A stretch of DNA of 64,000 bases from Leifsonia sp. Root227 (GTDB lineage: Bacteria; Actinomycetota; Actinomycetes; Actinomycetales; Microbacteriaceae), in contig NZ_LMIO01000004.1 in NCBI RefSeq assembly GCF_001428745.1, forward strand, positions 496,001 through 560,000. Reading direction: 5' to 3'. Shown piece after piece: positions 33,672 to 41,955 of the stretch; positions within the stretch are counted from its first letter, which is position 1; the number at the start of each line of letters is the position of its first letter. Made by a program: the position numbers and the translations under genes. Under the pieces are notes generated by a model. It saw nothing but the letters and a program-made list of their open reading frames with translations. It was not told the DNA's origin and did not search any database.

Positions 33672-34629
33672 GGTGCGTGCGCGCCGGGTCGCGGTGATCG
33701 GCGGCGGTGCGAACGACGAGCACGAGGTCTCGCTCGCCTCCGCAGCAGCCGTCACCCGCGCGGTGGAGGCCAACGGGATGGATGTGGTCGCGCTGACCAT
33801 CGACCGCTCAGGTCGATGGCACCACGGCGATGGCGGGCCGCTGCCGTCTGCGGAAGCTGTCGCACTCGTGGTGTCCTGCGATGTCGCGTTCCCCGTGCTG
33901 CACGGTGTGAATGGGGAGGACGGCGCCGCGGCCGGTCTGCTGACCATGATCGGCGTGCCCTTCGTCGGCTCGCCCGTGCGGGCAGGAGCCATCGGGATGG
34001 ACAAGTGGGTGACGAAGCTCGTCGCGCAGGCCGTGCGTGTCCGCACCACTCCCGGGGTTCTGGTGCGCAGCGCGGCGGACGCGTCCTCGATGGATGCGGT
34101 CCCGCCGTTTGTCGTGAAGCCGACCTCCGGAGGGTCGAGCAACGGCGTCACCGTGGTGAGGCACCCCGGCGAGCTGGCCGCGGCGATCGAGCTCGCGTGC
34201 GGCTCGGGCGACACGGCGCTCGTCGAGTCGTTCGTCACCGGTCGGGAGGTCGACATCGCCCTGTTCCGGGATCGCGCCGGCGTGCTTCGTGCGGGAGCAG
34301 CCCTTGAGATCGGTGTGGCCGACGGCGGTGTCTTCGACCGCGAGCAGAAGTACGACGGCACTGCGTCGTTCACGGTCCCGGCGCGACTCTGCCCAGACGA
34401 GCACGCGGGCGTCGAGAGCGCGGCGCGCGCGCTCTACGATGCGCTCGGCTGCGCGGGCGTCGCGCGCTTCGACTTCTTCGTCACCGAGACCGGTGTGGTC
34501 CTCAACGAGGTGAACACCACCCCCGGTTTCACCGAGCAGTCACAGGTGCCCCTGATGTACGCCGCGACCGGCCTCGGCTACGAGGGCCTGGTTCGTGAAC
34601 TGATCGATGCGGCGGAGCCGGCCGCCTAG
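33664..34629 (+). CDS. ddl: D-alanine--D-alanine ligase
   Basis: ATP-grasp ligase of 321 residues. GTG 33664 is chosen because it overlaps the racemase stop by eight bases and has GGGGAG upstream; ATG 33634 is an alternative. The N-terminal DEHEVSLAS supplies the Glu and Ser contacts, PTSGGSSNGV the ATP loop, and EQKYDG the Lys-Tyr pair. In the characterised enzymes that Tyr marks D-Ala-D-Ala rather than D-Ala-D-Lac specificity. NEVNTTPGF gives the metal ligands. So an ordinary cell-wall ligase is predicted, not a vancomycin-resistance type. It meets the MerR gene tail to tail with a four-base overlap. Confidence 0.9.
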   Translation: MREVRARRVAVIGGGANDEHEVSLASAAAVTRAVEANGMDVVALTIDRSGRWHHGDGGPLPSAEAVALVVSCDVAFPVLHGVNGEDGAAAGLLTMIGVPFVGSPVRAGAIGMDKWVTKLVAQAVRVRTTPGVLVRSAADASSMDAVPPFVVKPTSGGSSNGVTVVRHPGELAAAIELACGSGDTALVESFVTGREVDIALFRDRAGVLRAGAALEIGVADGGVFDREQKYDGTASFTVPARLCPDEHAGVESAARALYDALGCAGVARFDFFVTETGVVLNEVNTTPGFTEQSQVPLMYAATGLGYEGLVRELIDAAEPAA

Positions 34630-34937
34630 CGGGGCGCGTCGTCTCCGGCACGGTGGCGCTCGCGGTCGGCGGCCTCCTGGCGAAGCTGCGCGTTCTCGCC
34701 TTCGAGGGCGAGGACTCTGCCGATGCCGGCCAGGTTGACGCCGTCGTCCTGCAGCTCGGAGACGCGCCGCATCCTCTCGATGTCGTCGGCGCTGTACCGT
34801 CTGGTGCCGCCCTCCGTGCGAGCGGGAGTCAGGAGGCCTTTGCGCTCGTAGAGGCGCAGTGTCGCCGCGGGCAGGCCGAGGAGTTCGGCAGCGACCGCCA
34901 TGCTGTAGACCGGCCGGCTCCCTGGGCTCTGACTCAT
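34626..34937 (-). CDS. HspR-like MerR-family regulator
   Basis: Regulator of 103 residues. The winged helix is MAVAAELLGLPAATLRLYERKG (about 13-34) followed by GTRRYSADDIERMRRVSEL, as in HspR, and a short coiled C-terminal helix. It is divergent from the hsp20 gene and differs from the HspR encoded after dnaJ. The ATG coincides with the expected transcription start of the promoter at 34944-34972, so the mRNA is probably leaderless. Control of hsp20 and of itself is the likely role. Confidence 0.85.
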   Translation of the reverse strand: MSQSPGSRPVYSMAVAAELLGLPAATLRLYERKGLLTPARTEGGTRRYSADDIERMRRVSELQDDGVNLAGIGRVLALEGENAQLRQEAADRERHRAGDDAPR

Positions 34938-34943
34938 AGCTGA

Positions 34944-34972
34944 ATTGTGCTGGCACCCTTGCGGGGTGTCAA
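34944..34972 (-). promoter_or_regulatory. Promoter of the hspR-like gene
   Basis: On the minus strand TTGACA (34972-34967) and CACAAT (34949-34944) are 17 bases apart. The -10 box ends seven bases before the ATG at 34937, giving a leaderless transcript. CTTG and CAAG half-sites around 34959-34973 resemble a compressed HAIR operator overlapping the -35 box. Confidence 0.65.
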
Positions 34973-34994
34973 GTTTTGATGTAGAAAATATGTA

Positions 34995-35016
34995 GCAAGT
35001 GATTCAGATAACTTGC
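34995..35016. promoter_or_regulatory. Palindromic operator upstream of hsp20
   Basis: GCAAGT and ACTTGC form a perfect 6-bp inverted repeat around ten A/T-rich bases, 73 bases before the hsp20 ATG. It is a good candidate site for the HspR-like protein. The half-sites point the opposite way from the HAIR consensus. Confidence 0.5.
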
Positions 35017-35088
35017 AGCGGCGGACGCGGAGCGGTGCGAGCCGTTCCGATTCCGTCGCGACGCCACAACGGAAAGGAGAATCTCATT

Positions 35089-35517
35089 ATGTCGATGTCA
35101 TTTGATCCTTTCAGCCAGCTGGATCGGATCGCACAGAGCATCTTCGACACGAGCAGACAGCCGCGGATCATGCCGGTCGACCTGTACCGCGAGGGGCATC
35201 AGTACGTGCTGAACGCCGACCTTCCCGGCGTCGACCCCGGCTCCGTCGATGTGGATGTGGACGGTCACCTGCTGACCATCCGCGCGCAGCGTTCGATGGG
35301 CAACAGGGACAACGGTCGCTGGTTGGCGCAGGAGCGTCCGTTCGGCTCCTACCTGCGGCAGTTCTCGATCGGCGACGACGTGGATCCTGACGGAATCAGC
35401 GCGAGCTACGACAACGGAGTGCTCAGCGTGGTGATTCCAATCGCCGAGCGGGCGAAGCCGCGCAAGATCGCGGTCGCGTCCGCGAACGAGAAGCAGCAGC
35501 AGGCCGTCGCGGCCTGA
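35089..35517 (+). CDS. Hsp20/alpha-crystallin-family small heat-shock protein
   Basis: Holdase chaperone of 142 residues; the start at ATG 35089 follows GGAAAGGAGA. The alpha-crystallin core runs from PVDLYREGHQYVLNADLPGV (about 25) to DNGVLSVVIP near 113, with a short C-terminal tail ending in AERAKPRKIAV that contains the IAV dimer-contact motif. Divergent from an HspR-like gene and separated by two operator-like sequences, so expression should rise on heat or unfolding stress. Confidence 0.92.
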   Translation: MSMSFDPFSQLDRIAQSIFDTSRQPRIMPVDLYREGHQYVLNADLPGVDPGSVDVDVDGHLLTIRAQRSMGNRDNGRWLAQERPFGSYLRQFSIGDDVDPDGISASYDNGVLSVVIPIAERAKPRKIAVASANEKQQQAVAA

Positions 35518-35594
35518 CGGCTGTCCGGGCCCTCTCGGAGGTGCATGTCGAACCGCATGGGGCGGGCGACGCGGATGCTTTCCCGAGAGAGTGC

Positions 35595-35625
35595 GGGGTC
35601 GCCGGTGCGGCCGACCGGCGACCCC
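35595..35625. terminator. Terminator hairpin between hsp20 and the alcohol dehydrogenase gene
   Basis: GGGGTCGCCGGT and ACCGGCGACCCC form a perfect 12-bp stem around seven bases, between convergent genes. It can serve both directions. Confidence 0.7.
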
Positions 35626-35644
35626 CGCCCATGCTTCGGCTCGC

Positions 35645-36820
35645 TCAGGGAGTGAGGACGACCTTGATGCACCCGTCCTGCTTGTCCCTGAACAGGTCGT
35701 ACATGCGGGGCGCCTCCTCGAGCCCGACGCGGTGCGTCACGAGGTCTTCCGTGCCGAGCGGGTCGGCGGGGTCCTCGACCAGCGGGAGGATCGCATCCCG
35801 CCAGGTGTGCACATTGGCCTGGCCCATCCGCAGGGTGAGCTGCTTGTCGAACAGGTTCATGAACGGTACGGGGTCGGCGACGCCGGCGTAGACGCCGCTC
35901 AGCGAGACCGTCCCGCCGCGACGGACGGCGTCGAAGGCCAGCATCATCGCCGAGAGACGATCGAGGCCGACCGTCGTCATCAGCTTCTTGGCGACGGTGT
36001 CGGGGAGCAGTCCGACGGCGGATTGGGCGACGGCGGCGGCCGTGTTGCCGTGCGCTTCCATCCCCACGGCGTCGATGACGGAGTCCGGCCCGCGCCCGTC
36101 CGTTGCTTCTCGCAGCCAGGTGGCGGCGTCGTCGCTCAGGTCGAACGTGTCGACGCCGTGGCGTTCCGCCATCGCCCGGCGCTCGGGAACCGGGTCGACG
36201 GCGATCACCGTGAAGCCCCGTTGAACGCCGATACGGCTGGCGAACTGGCCGACAGGGCCGAGCCCGATGACGGCGAGGGTGCCTCCCTCCGGCACGTTCG
36301 CGTATTCGACGCCCTGCCACGCTGTGGGCAGGATGTCGCTGAGGAACAGGTAGCGGTCGTCCGGCAGCTCCGTGCCGACGCGGAGGGCATTGAAGTCGGC
36401 GAGCGGCACGCGCAGGCGTTCGGCCTGGCCTCCCGGAACGGACCCGTAGAGCTCGGTGTATCCGTAGAGGCTGGCGCCGGTGCCGTGCTGGTGGTTCTGG
36501 GTGGTCTCGCACTGCGTCGTCAGACCGCGTTTGCACATGAAACAGTCGCCGCAGGCGATCACGAACGGGATGACGACCCGGTCGCCGACGCTGAGGGAGC
36601 GGACCTCCGCGCCGACCTCCTCGACGATGCCCATCGGCTCGTGCCCGAGGATGTCGCCCTGGGAGAGGAACGGCCCGAGCACGTCGTAGAGGTGCAGATC
36701 GGAGCCGCAGATGGCGGTCGAGGTGACCCGGATGACGACGTCGGTCGGTTTCTCGATGCGCGGGTCAGGTGCATCCACGACGTCGACACGTTTGTTGGCT
36801 TGCCAGGTCAGAGCTCTCAT
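35645..36820 (-). CDS. Zinc-dependent alcohol dehydrogenase, formaldehyde-dehydrogenase-like
   Basis: MDR-fold dehydrogenase of 391 residues. The catalytic zinc site is CGSDLHLYD plus GHEPMGIVEEVG; the structural zinc site is the four-Cys loop CGDCFMCKRGLTTQC near 90-104. The NAD-binding turn is VIGLGPVGQFA near 188. The 390-residue length with a long insertion after the structural zinc resembles glutathione-independent formaldehyde dehydrogenases. It is a single-gene unit divergent from the manganese catalase region. Confidence 0.87.
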   Translation of the reverse strand: MRALTWQANKRVDVVDAPDPRIEKPTDVVIRVTSTAICGSDLHLYDVLGPFLSQGDILGHEPMGIVEEVGAEVRSLSVGDRVVIPFVIACGDCFMCKRGLTTQCETTQNHQHGTGASLYGYTELYGSVPGGQAERLRVPLADFNALRVGTELPDDRYLFLSDILPTAWQGVEYANVPEGGTLAVIGLGPVGQFASRIGVQRGFTVIAVDPVPERRAMAERHGVDTFDLSDDAATWLREATDGRGPDSVIDAVGMEAHGNTAAAVAQSAVGLLPDTVAKKLMTTVGLDRLSAMMLAFDAVRRGGTVSLSGVYAGVADPVPFMNLFDKQLTLRMGQANVHTWRDAILPLVEDPADPLGTEDLVTHRVGLEEAPRMYDLFRDKQDGCIKVVLTP

Positions 36821-37021
36821 GGCTGCTTGTGTACGCCGACCGCCGAGCGTGCTCTACCGGGTTGCCTGACCGCCCGCATCGTGCAGGCGGCGACGGGTGC
36901 GCATCCCCTCTCTGATTGACACCCCCTGCGTCGTCGGTCAATGGGGTGGTGGTGGCGGGATTGCTGAGGACCGTCGACGGGGAGGCGACCGATTCCGGGC
37001 CTCGCTACTGGGGAGGTATCC

Positions 37022-37978
37022 ATGTTCTTTCACGTGCAGAGCCTGATCAACGACATCGAGCAGGACGAGCCGGATCCGGCCGCCGCGAACGCGCTGCAGG
37101 AGGGGCTCGGCGGTCAGTTCGGCGAGATGCGCACGATGATGCAGTATCTGTTCCAGGCGATGAACTTCCGCGGCCCGGCGGCCAAGCCGTATCGCGACCT
37201 CATCCAGGGCATCGGCACGGAGGAGATCAGCCATGTCGAGCTGATCGGAACGACGATCGCGCGACTCCTCGACGGGTCGCCGCAGTATCAGGGCAAGAAG
37301 AGCGACCCGCTCGACAAGCCTGGCGCCGGCGGTGCGATCCCGCTGAACATCGCCCTCGCAGAGGGGAACATCCACCACTACCTGGTCGGCGCTCAGGGTG
37401 CTCTCCCCGTCGACGCCGTCGGCAACCCATGGTCGGGCAGCTACGTCTACAACTCCGGCAACCTCGTGCTGGATCTGCTCTACAACTTGATGCTGGAGTC
37501 GACCGGACGCCTGCAGAAGTGCCGGATCTACGAGATGACGGAGAACAATACGGCGCGCTCGACGATCGCCTACCTCATCGTGCGCGATCAGGCCCACGAG
37601 AACGGCTACGCGAAGGCCCTCGAGACGCTCGGCGTCGACTGGAACAAACTGCTGCCGATCCCGAAGACCAACGCCGAGCGCTTCCCCGAGGTGAAGAAGC
37701 TGACCGACCTCGGCCTGCAGAGCAAGCAGTACACGTTCGACCTCGCCGGTCAGTCCGAAGCCGGCAAGATCTTCCGGGGACTCTCGCCGTCGAAGGACGG
37801 CACGAACCTCGACGCCTCGGAGCAGGCGCCGGAGGGAGTCCCGTCGGTCATCGCGACGGAGCGCTTCGAGGAATTCGCGCCGGGCCTCGACCCGGAGCTG
37901 CTGAAACTCATCCAGGCGACTGCCGACCTCGAGCTGGCCGACGTGGAGGCCATCTACGGGAGGGTCGCGGGCGACTGA
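37022..37978 (+). CDS. Manganese catalase
   Basis: Non-haem catalase of 318 residues that splits hydrogen peroxide at a dimanganese centre. The four-helix-bundle ligands are seen in GGQFGEMRTMMQYLFQ (Glu near 35), GTEEISHVEL (Glu and His near 67-70), and HENGYAKALE near 190. GTG/ATG choices: ATG 37022 follows GGGAGG. A possible promoter with TTGACA at 36916 lies 100 bases upstream but its -10 box is weak. Confidence 0.92.
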   Translation: MFFHVQSLINDIEQDEPDPAAANALQEGLGGQFGEMRTMMQYLFQAMNFRGPAAKPYRDLIQGIGTEEISHVELIGTTIARLLDGSPQYQGKKSDPLDKPGAGGAIPLNIALAEGNIHHYLVGAQGALPVDAVGNPWSGSYVYNSGNLVLDLLYNLMLESTGRLQKCRIYEMTENNTARSTIAYLIVRDQAHENGYAKALETLGVDWNKLLPIPKTNAERFPEVKKLTDLGLQSKQYTFDLAGQSEAGKIFRGLSPSKDGTNLDASEQAPEGVPSVIATERFEEFAPGLDPELLKLIQATADLELADVEAIYGRVAGD

Positions 37979-37987
37979 GGTGGTCGG

Positions 37988-38179
37988 TCATCCGCGCGGC
38001 TCGCGGCGTGAGCGTCGTCGCGACCACGAGACCAACAGGGCGACGACGGTCACTGCTGCGATGACACCGAGGACGCCGAGCCAGACCCAGTCGGGAATCG
38101 GCCCCAACGCCACGGTGTCGTTGCAGGGCTGACCCTCAGGCGGCGCCGTCGCGCACGAGGCCAGTATCAGCGGTGTCAC
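37988..38179 (-). CDS. Small single-helix membrane protein, unknown
   Basis: Frame of 63 residues from GTG 38179. LASCATAPP resembles a lipobox but lacks a proper signal in front; residues 30-53 (WVWLGVLGVIAAVTVVALLV) form one membrane helix followed by an Arg-rich cytoplasmic tail. Convergent with the catalase gene, nine bases apart. No family recognised. It could be a true short membrane protein or an over-called frame. Confidence 0.45.
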   Translation of the reverse strand: MTPLILASCATAPPEGQPCNDTVALGPIPDWVWLGVLGVIAAVTVVALLVSWSRRRSRREPRG

Positions 38180-38326
38180 GGGATCGCCACCTCCGGGCGC
38201 GCACGCCGACGGGTGCGTGGGTCGGTCGACTGCATCCGGATTCGTTGCCGCATGCGCTCACGCTAGCGGGCGAGCGTGCGGGGCGGATAGCGGCTGAGTG
38301 CCGTTCGGGCGTGAGACCGGTAAGAG

Positions 38327-38397
38327 AGCGAGTGACGGGAATCGAACCCGCGCTATCAGCTTGGGAAGCTGAAGTTCTACCATTGAACTACACTCGC
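38327..38397 (-). tRNA. tRNA-Gly (anticodon TCC)
   Basis: Reading the minus strand gives a complete cloverleaf of 71 nt: acceptor GCGAGTG paired with CACTCGC, a D arm with TTCAATGGTAGAA, an anticodon stem TCAGC/GCTGA with loop TTCCCAA (anticodon TCC), and a T arm CGGGTTCGATTCCCG. CCA is not encoded. No integrase or duplicated 3' end is near, so there is no sign of use as an attachment site. Confidence 0.95.
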
Positions 38398-38441
38398 ACG
38401 ACCCAGGTTCCCAGTGAATATCTGGAATCCGAGTTGGATCC

Positions 38442-39008
38442 TCAGCGTACCCGGTCTGTGGTTTTTGGCCAAACCGCGGCCCGCTCGGCGGACGCCGGAA
38501 GCGTGTCGTACACCGCCGCCCACTCGGCCTCGTATGCGACGGGGTCGATGCGCCCGGCGCGGCGCTGCGTCTCCAGGTCGACGAGCCGGCGGCCGGCGGT
38601 GAGCAGGAGCTGGACGTCGCCGAACTCGCGGAGGCTTCCTCCGACGTACTCGGAGGCGGCGGTGACGACGTGGCAGCGGACGCGCAGGTCGTGGCTGAGC
38701 GCGGCCAGCACGAGGAACCCGGCGAGGTACACCGCCAGGGCCGTCGCCAGCGCCAGGACAGGACCCGCGTCGCTGAGCGGGATGAGCGCGAACAGGCAAC
38801 CGACGGCGCCGACGATCGGCCACGCGTGGAAGGCATGCAGCAGGCGTCGCTCCCCGCGGCTGATGCCTGGCGGGTACACGGTCAGTCGCACGCGCTGCCA
38901 GATGCCCCTGCTCAGCGGGGACACGTCGATCGTGCCCCAGAGGGCGCGGCCTTCGGCGATTCGTCTCAGGACCTCGTTCACGCTTTCAGCGTGCGCCGGT
39001 TCCTGCAT
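38442..39008 (-). CDS. Two-helix membrane protein, unknown
   Basis: Protein of 188 residues. A soluble start (WGTIDVSPLSRGIWQRVRLT) precedes two adjacent membrane helices, about 65-80 (WPIVGAVGCLFALIPL) and 84-103 (VLALATALAVYLAGFLVLAA). A cytoplasmic helical domain follows, with LETQRRAGRIDPVAYEAEW near 150. The layout recurs in actinobacterial proteins of unknown function; no function can be assigned. Not linked to an operon. Confidence 0.7.
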   Translation of the reverse strand: MQEPAHAESVNEVLRRIAEGRALWGTIDVSPLSRGIWQRVRLTVYPPGISRGERRLLHAFHAWPIVGAVGCLFALIPLSDAGPVLALATALAVYLAGFLVLAALSHDLRVRCHVVTAASEYVGGSLREFGDVQLLLTAGRRLVDLETQRRAGRIDPVAYEAEWAAVYDTLPASAERAAVWPKTTDRVR

Positions 39009-39114
39009 GCCATGGCCGATCCTTGCGATGTCCTTACGGCGACGGAGGGGACGCTAACGGTTCCCCGACGGATGGGTCGACAACCACCACCGACACCCGA
39101 CCCCCGACCCGGCC

Positions 39115-39531
39115 TCAGCGCGCGGCGGCGGTCCGCAGGAGCTCGGCGATCCGCGTCCTCTCCGCGTCGCCCATTCCGGTGATCGCGTAGCCGACGGGCC
39201 ACAGCGTGCCGTCGTCGAGTTTCGCCGCCTGCTGGAACTCCAGGGTGGCGTAGCGGATTTTGAACTTGGCGCCCGGCTTGAACGCCACGACGATCTTGCC
39301 GTCCGCGTCGGCGTATGCGGGCATCCCGTACCAGGTTTTCGCGGCGAGCGACGTGTTCTCGGCGACGAGCGCGTGGAACGCCTCGGCGAGGTCCTTGTCG
39401 GTGCCCGTCATGGCGGCGATGGCCGCGTCGCACGCTGCCGCGGCGTCTGCGCCCTCCTGTGCTGCCTTCTTCTCGGCGACGGCGGCCTTGATGGCGGCCT
39501 TCTCCTCTTTGCTGAACGTCGTGGTGGCCAT
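39115..39531 (-). CDS. DUF1801/iron-chaperone-fold protein
   Basis: Protein of 138 residues; ATG 39531 is preferred because GGGAGGGG precedes it. The N-terminal 40 residues are an Ala/Lys/Glu-rich helix (FSKEEKAAIKAAVAEKKAAQ). The rest matches the YdhG/DUF1801 pattern: AKTWYGMPAYADADGKIVVAF, FKIRYATLEF. The family has a frataxin-like fold, but its role is not firmly known. Convergent with the preceding membrane-protein gene's neighbours and divergent from dcd. Confidence 0.8.
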   Translation of the reverse strand: MATTTFSKEEKAAIKAAVAEKKAAQEGADAAAACDAAIAAMTGTDKDLAEAFHALVAENTSLAAKTWYGMPAYADADGKIVVAFKPGAKFKIRYATLEFQQAAKLDDGTLWPVGYAITGMGDAERTRIAELLRTAAAR

Positions 39532-39621
39532 GATGCCCCTCCCTTTCCGGTCTGCACACAATCTAAGACGGCCGTAGGAGCGAACGCTTCTCCGATCCTG
39601 CTCGATCGTCGTCTCCGCCGA

Positions 39622-39627
39622 TAGGCT
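39622..39627 (+). promoter_or_regulatory. TAGGCT -10 box of dcd (leaderless)
   Basis: TAGGCT ends six bases before the GTG start at 39634, so transcription would begin at or next to the start codon. No ribosome-binding site is present in the gap. Confidence 0.6.
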
Positions 39628-39633
39628 GATCCC

Positions 39634-40239
39634 GTGCTTCTCTCAGACCGCGACATCAAGGCCGAGCTCGGCTCCGGACGCATCGCCCTCGAACCGTTCG
39701 ACGGGGCCATGGTCCAGCCGTCGAGCGTCGACGTGCGGCTCGATAGGTTCTTCCGCCTGTTCGACAACCACAAGTACCCGTTCATCGACCCTGCAGAGGA
39801 TCAGCCGGAGCTCACCAGGCTGGTCGAAGTGGATGCGGACCAGCCGTTCATCCTGCACCCTGGCGAGTTCGTGCTCGGCTCCACCTTCGAGCTGGTCTCT
39901 TTGCCGGATGACGTCGCGGCGCGGCTAGAAGGCAAGAGCTCGCTCGGGCGTCTCGGCCTGCTGACGCACTCCACCGCCGGGTTCATCGACCCCGGCTTCT
40001 CCGGTCACGTCACGCTGGAGCTCAGCAACGTCGCCACCCTGCCGATCAAGCTCTGGCCCGGCATGAAGATCGGCCAGATGTGCTTCTTCCGGCTCACCTC
40101 GCCGGCCGAGCGGCCGTACGGGTCGAGCGAGTACAGCTCGCGCTACCAGGGCCAGCGCGGCCCGACGGCGTCGCGGTCGTACCTCAACTTCCACCGCACA
40201 GACGTGTCGACGACAGAGGCGGGTCGCACCGCAGGCTGA
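39634..40239 (+). CDS. dcd: dCTP deaminase
   Basis: Nucleotide-metabolism enzyme of 201 residues that deaminates dCTP towards dUMP for thymidylate synthesis. [36 protein letters not shown] and [16 protein letters not shown] are the family blocks, the last with the catalytic Glu. Mycobacterial relatives are bifunctional dCTP deaminase/dUTPases, so the product may be dUMP directly (inference). Start GTG 39634 is set by the leaderless promoter and the conserved [12 protein letters not shown] beginning. Confidence 0.95.
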   Translation: MLLSDRDIKAELGSGRIALEPFDGAMVQPSSVDVRLDRFFRLFDNHKYPFIDPAEDQPELTRLVEVDADQPFILHPGEFVLGSTFELVSLPDDVAARLEGKSSLGRLGLLTHSTAGFIDPGFSGHVTLELSNVATLPIKLWPGMKIGQMCFFRLTSPAERPYGSSEYSSRYQGQRGPTASRSYLNFHRTDVSTTEAGRTAG

Positions 40240-40278
40240 TCCCGTCCGTCCGTCCCATTCGTCCTGGAGGGCAGAACC

Positions 40279-40806
40279 ATGAGCGAGTCGACAGACGCAG
40301 CGTTCGCGCGGGCACTCGTGGCGTCGGGTCCGACGCCCGTCCGGCCACAACGGATGCAGTTGTTCGGTCAGCTGGTCGGCAGCTGGCGGGCGGAGTGCCG
40401 GTTCCTCGACGAGGAGTCGGGCGCGTGGGCGGAGTTCACCACCGACTGGTTGTTCGCGTACACGCTGGGAGGTCGAGCAGTTCAGGATGTGCTGGTCGCC
40501 CCGAGCGCGTCCGACCCGACCATGACGGAGGCGAAGGGCACCACCATCCGCGTCTACGACCCCGTCCTCGGGCTCTGGCGGGTGAGCTGGTTCGGCGCGG
40601 TCGCCGGTGACTTCTGCACGCTGGTCGCGAGCGCCCACCACCGCGACGGTATCCGGCAGGACGGCACGCAGACCGATGGCCGCCCGATCCGCTGGAACTT
40701 CAGCAGCATCACCGACGACTCCTTCTCGTGGGACGGCTGGGTGTCCGACGACGAAGGAAAGACCTGGTGGCTCGAACAGCACATCGACGCCACCCGCAAC
40801 GGCTGA
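40279..40806 (+). CDS. Lipocalin-like/DUF1579-type protein, unknown
   Basis: Soluble protein of 175 residues rich in Trp and Phe on alternating strands: LVGSWRAECRFLDEESGAW, TTDWLFAYTLGGRAVQDV, YDPVLGLWRVSWFG and WVSDDEGKTWWLEQHI. This is the pattern of a small antiparallel barrel as in DUF1579. It sits between dcd and an esterase gene with a nine-residue spacing to the latter, so may be co-transcribed. Ligand unknown. Confidence 0.75.
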   Translation: MSESTDAAFARALVASGPTPVRPQRMQLFGQLVGSWRAECRFLDEESGAWAEFTTDWLFAYTLGGRAVQDVLVAPSASDPTMTEAKGTTIRVYDPVLGLWRVSWFGAVAGDFCTLVASAHHRDGIRQDGTQTDGRPIRWNFSSITDDSFSWDGWVSDDEGKTWWLEQHIDATRNG

Positions 40807-40811
40807 CAGCA

Positions 40812-41855
40812 GTGGGGAAGCGATCGCGCAAACGCTGGTACGACAGCGTCCCGTCCGTCCTGTTCACCGCGCTCGGCCTCGCGCTCGCCACCCTCGCCGT
40901 TGTCGCGTTCGTCAACCCGTGGCCGTCCGCCCTCCTGATCCGGGCGCTGTTCGAGCGCGGTGCGGCGCAGACCGTCGCCGAGATGGAACCGTACGTGCCG
41001 CGCAACGGGGTGGATGCGCGCCGCGACATCTCCTACGGCGACGCCGGCTCGGACACCACCCTCGATGTGTTCACACCGGCAGGCGAATCCACCCCGCTCA
41101 CCACGGTGGTGTGGATCCACGGCGGGGCGTGGATCTCCGGCGACAAGTCCAACGTCGACCCATACCTGCAGCTGCTCGCATCGCACGGCTACGCGGCGGT
41201 CGGCCTCAACTACACGATCTCGCCGGAGACCACGTACCCGACCGCGCTGACCCAGCTCAACGACGCCCTCGGATTCCTCGTCGAGCACGCGGCCGAATAC
41301 GGCATCGACCCGGAGAGCATCGTGCTTGCCGGTGACTCCGCCGGCTCGCAGTACGCGTCCCAGCTCGCCACCATGGTGACCAACCCGGCGTACGCCGAGC
41401 GCGTCGGCATCGCCCCGAAACTCACGGCAGACCAGCTCAGGGCGGTCATCCTCAACTGCGGCATCTACGACGTGCGCGGCATCCCGAACGCTCCGGGCAT
41501 CGGAGGCTGGGGTTTCCGGGTGGCGCTCTGGTCGTACCTGGGCGAGAAAGACTGGTCGGACACCGCAGGAGGCAGGGACATGTCCACCATCGAATACGTC
41601 ACGGCCGACTTCCCGACCACCTGGATCTCCGGAGGCAACGGCGACCCGCTCACGAACAGCCAATCGAAGCCGCTGGCGAAGAAACTCGCCGGGCTGGGAG
41701 TGGAGGTGACGAGCGTCTTCTATCCGGAGGACGAGTCGCCGGCCCTCCCGCACGAGTACCAGTTCCACCTGAACTTCGCGAAGGCGAGGTCGGCGCTCCT
41801 GTCGACGGTCGACTTCCTCGACACGGTCAGCGCGCGGACGAAGAACTCCGACTGA
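40812..41855 (+). CDS. Membrane-anchored alpha/beta hydrolase (esterase, HSL type)
   Basis: Protein of 347 residues starting at GTG 40812, five bases after the upstream stop. One N-terminal helix (VLFTALGLALATLAVVAF) anchors it with the enzyme probably outside. The oxyanion motif HGGAWISG (about 101-108) and the nucleophile elbow GDSAGSQ near 177 are those of hormone-sensitive-lipase-type esterases. The catalytic His is probably in HEYQFHLN near the C terminus. Substrate unknown. Confidence 0.87.
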   Translation: MGKRSRKRWYDSVPSVLFTALGLALATLAVVAFVNPWPSALLIRALFERGAAQTVAEMEPYVPRNGVDARRDISYGDAGSDTTLDVFTPAGESTPLTTVVWIHGGAWISGDKSNVDPYLQLLASHGYAAVGLNYTISPETTYPTALTQLNDALGFLVEHAAEYGIDPESIVLAGDSAGSQYASQLATMVTNPAYAERVGIAPKLTADQLRAVILNCGIYDVRGIPNAPGIGGWGFRVALWSYLGEKDWSDTAGGRDMSTIEYVTADFPTTWISGGNGDPLTNSQSKPLAKKLAGLGVEVTSVFYPEDESPALPHEYQFHLNFAKARSALLSTVDFLDTVSARTKNSD

Positions 41856-41887
41856 CCGATGCCGGGGCCGGCATACGGGCGCGGTAG

Positions 41888-41896
41888 TTATCCACA
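41888..41896 (+). promoter_or_regulatory. Isolated perfect DnaA box
   Basis: TTATCCACA matches the DnaA-box consensus exactly and lies in the intergenic space between the convergent esterase and idi genes. No second box is near and dnaA/dnaN are not in the window, so it is not an origin. Confidence 0.4.
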
Positions 41897-41955
41897 GTCA
41901 ATTACACAGGTGGAAATAGTGAGGGCGTTTCACTCTTCAGCGACGGCCGGGATGC

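Noticed and set aside
33664..34629. Ligase considered as a vancomycin-resistance D-Ala-D-Lac or D-Ala-D-Ser ligase
   Set aside because: The EQKYDG segment keeps the Lys-Tyr pair of D-Ala-D-Ala ligases and no vanX, vanH or vanS-like genes are near.
38327..38397. tRNA-Gly considered as the attachment site of an integrated element
   Set aside because: No integrase, no duplicated tRNA end and no change in gene content or composition were seen next to it.
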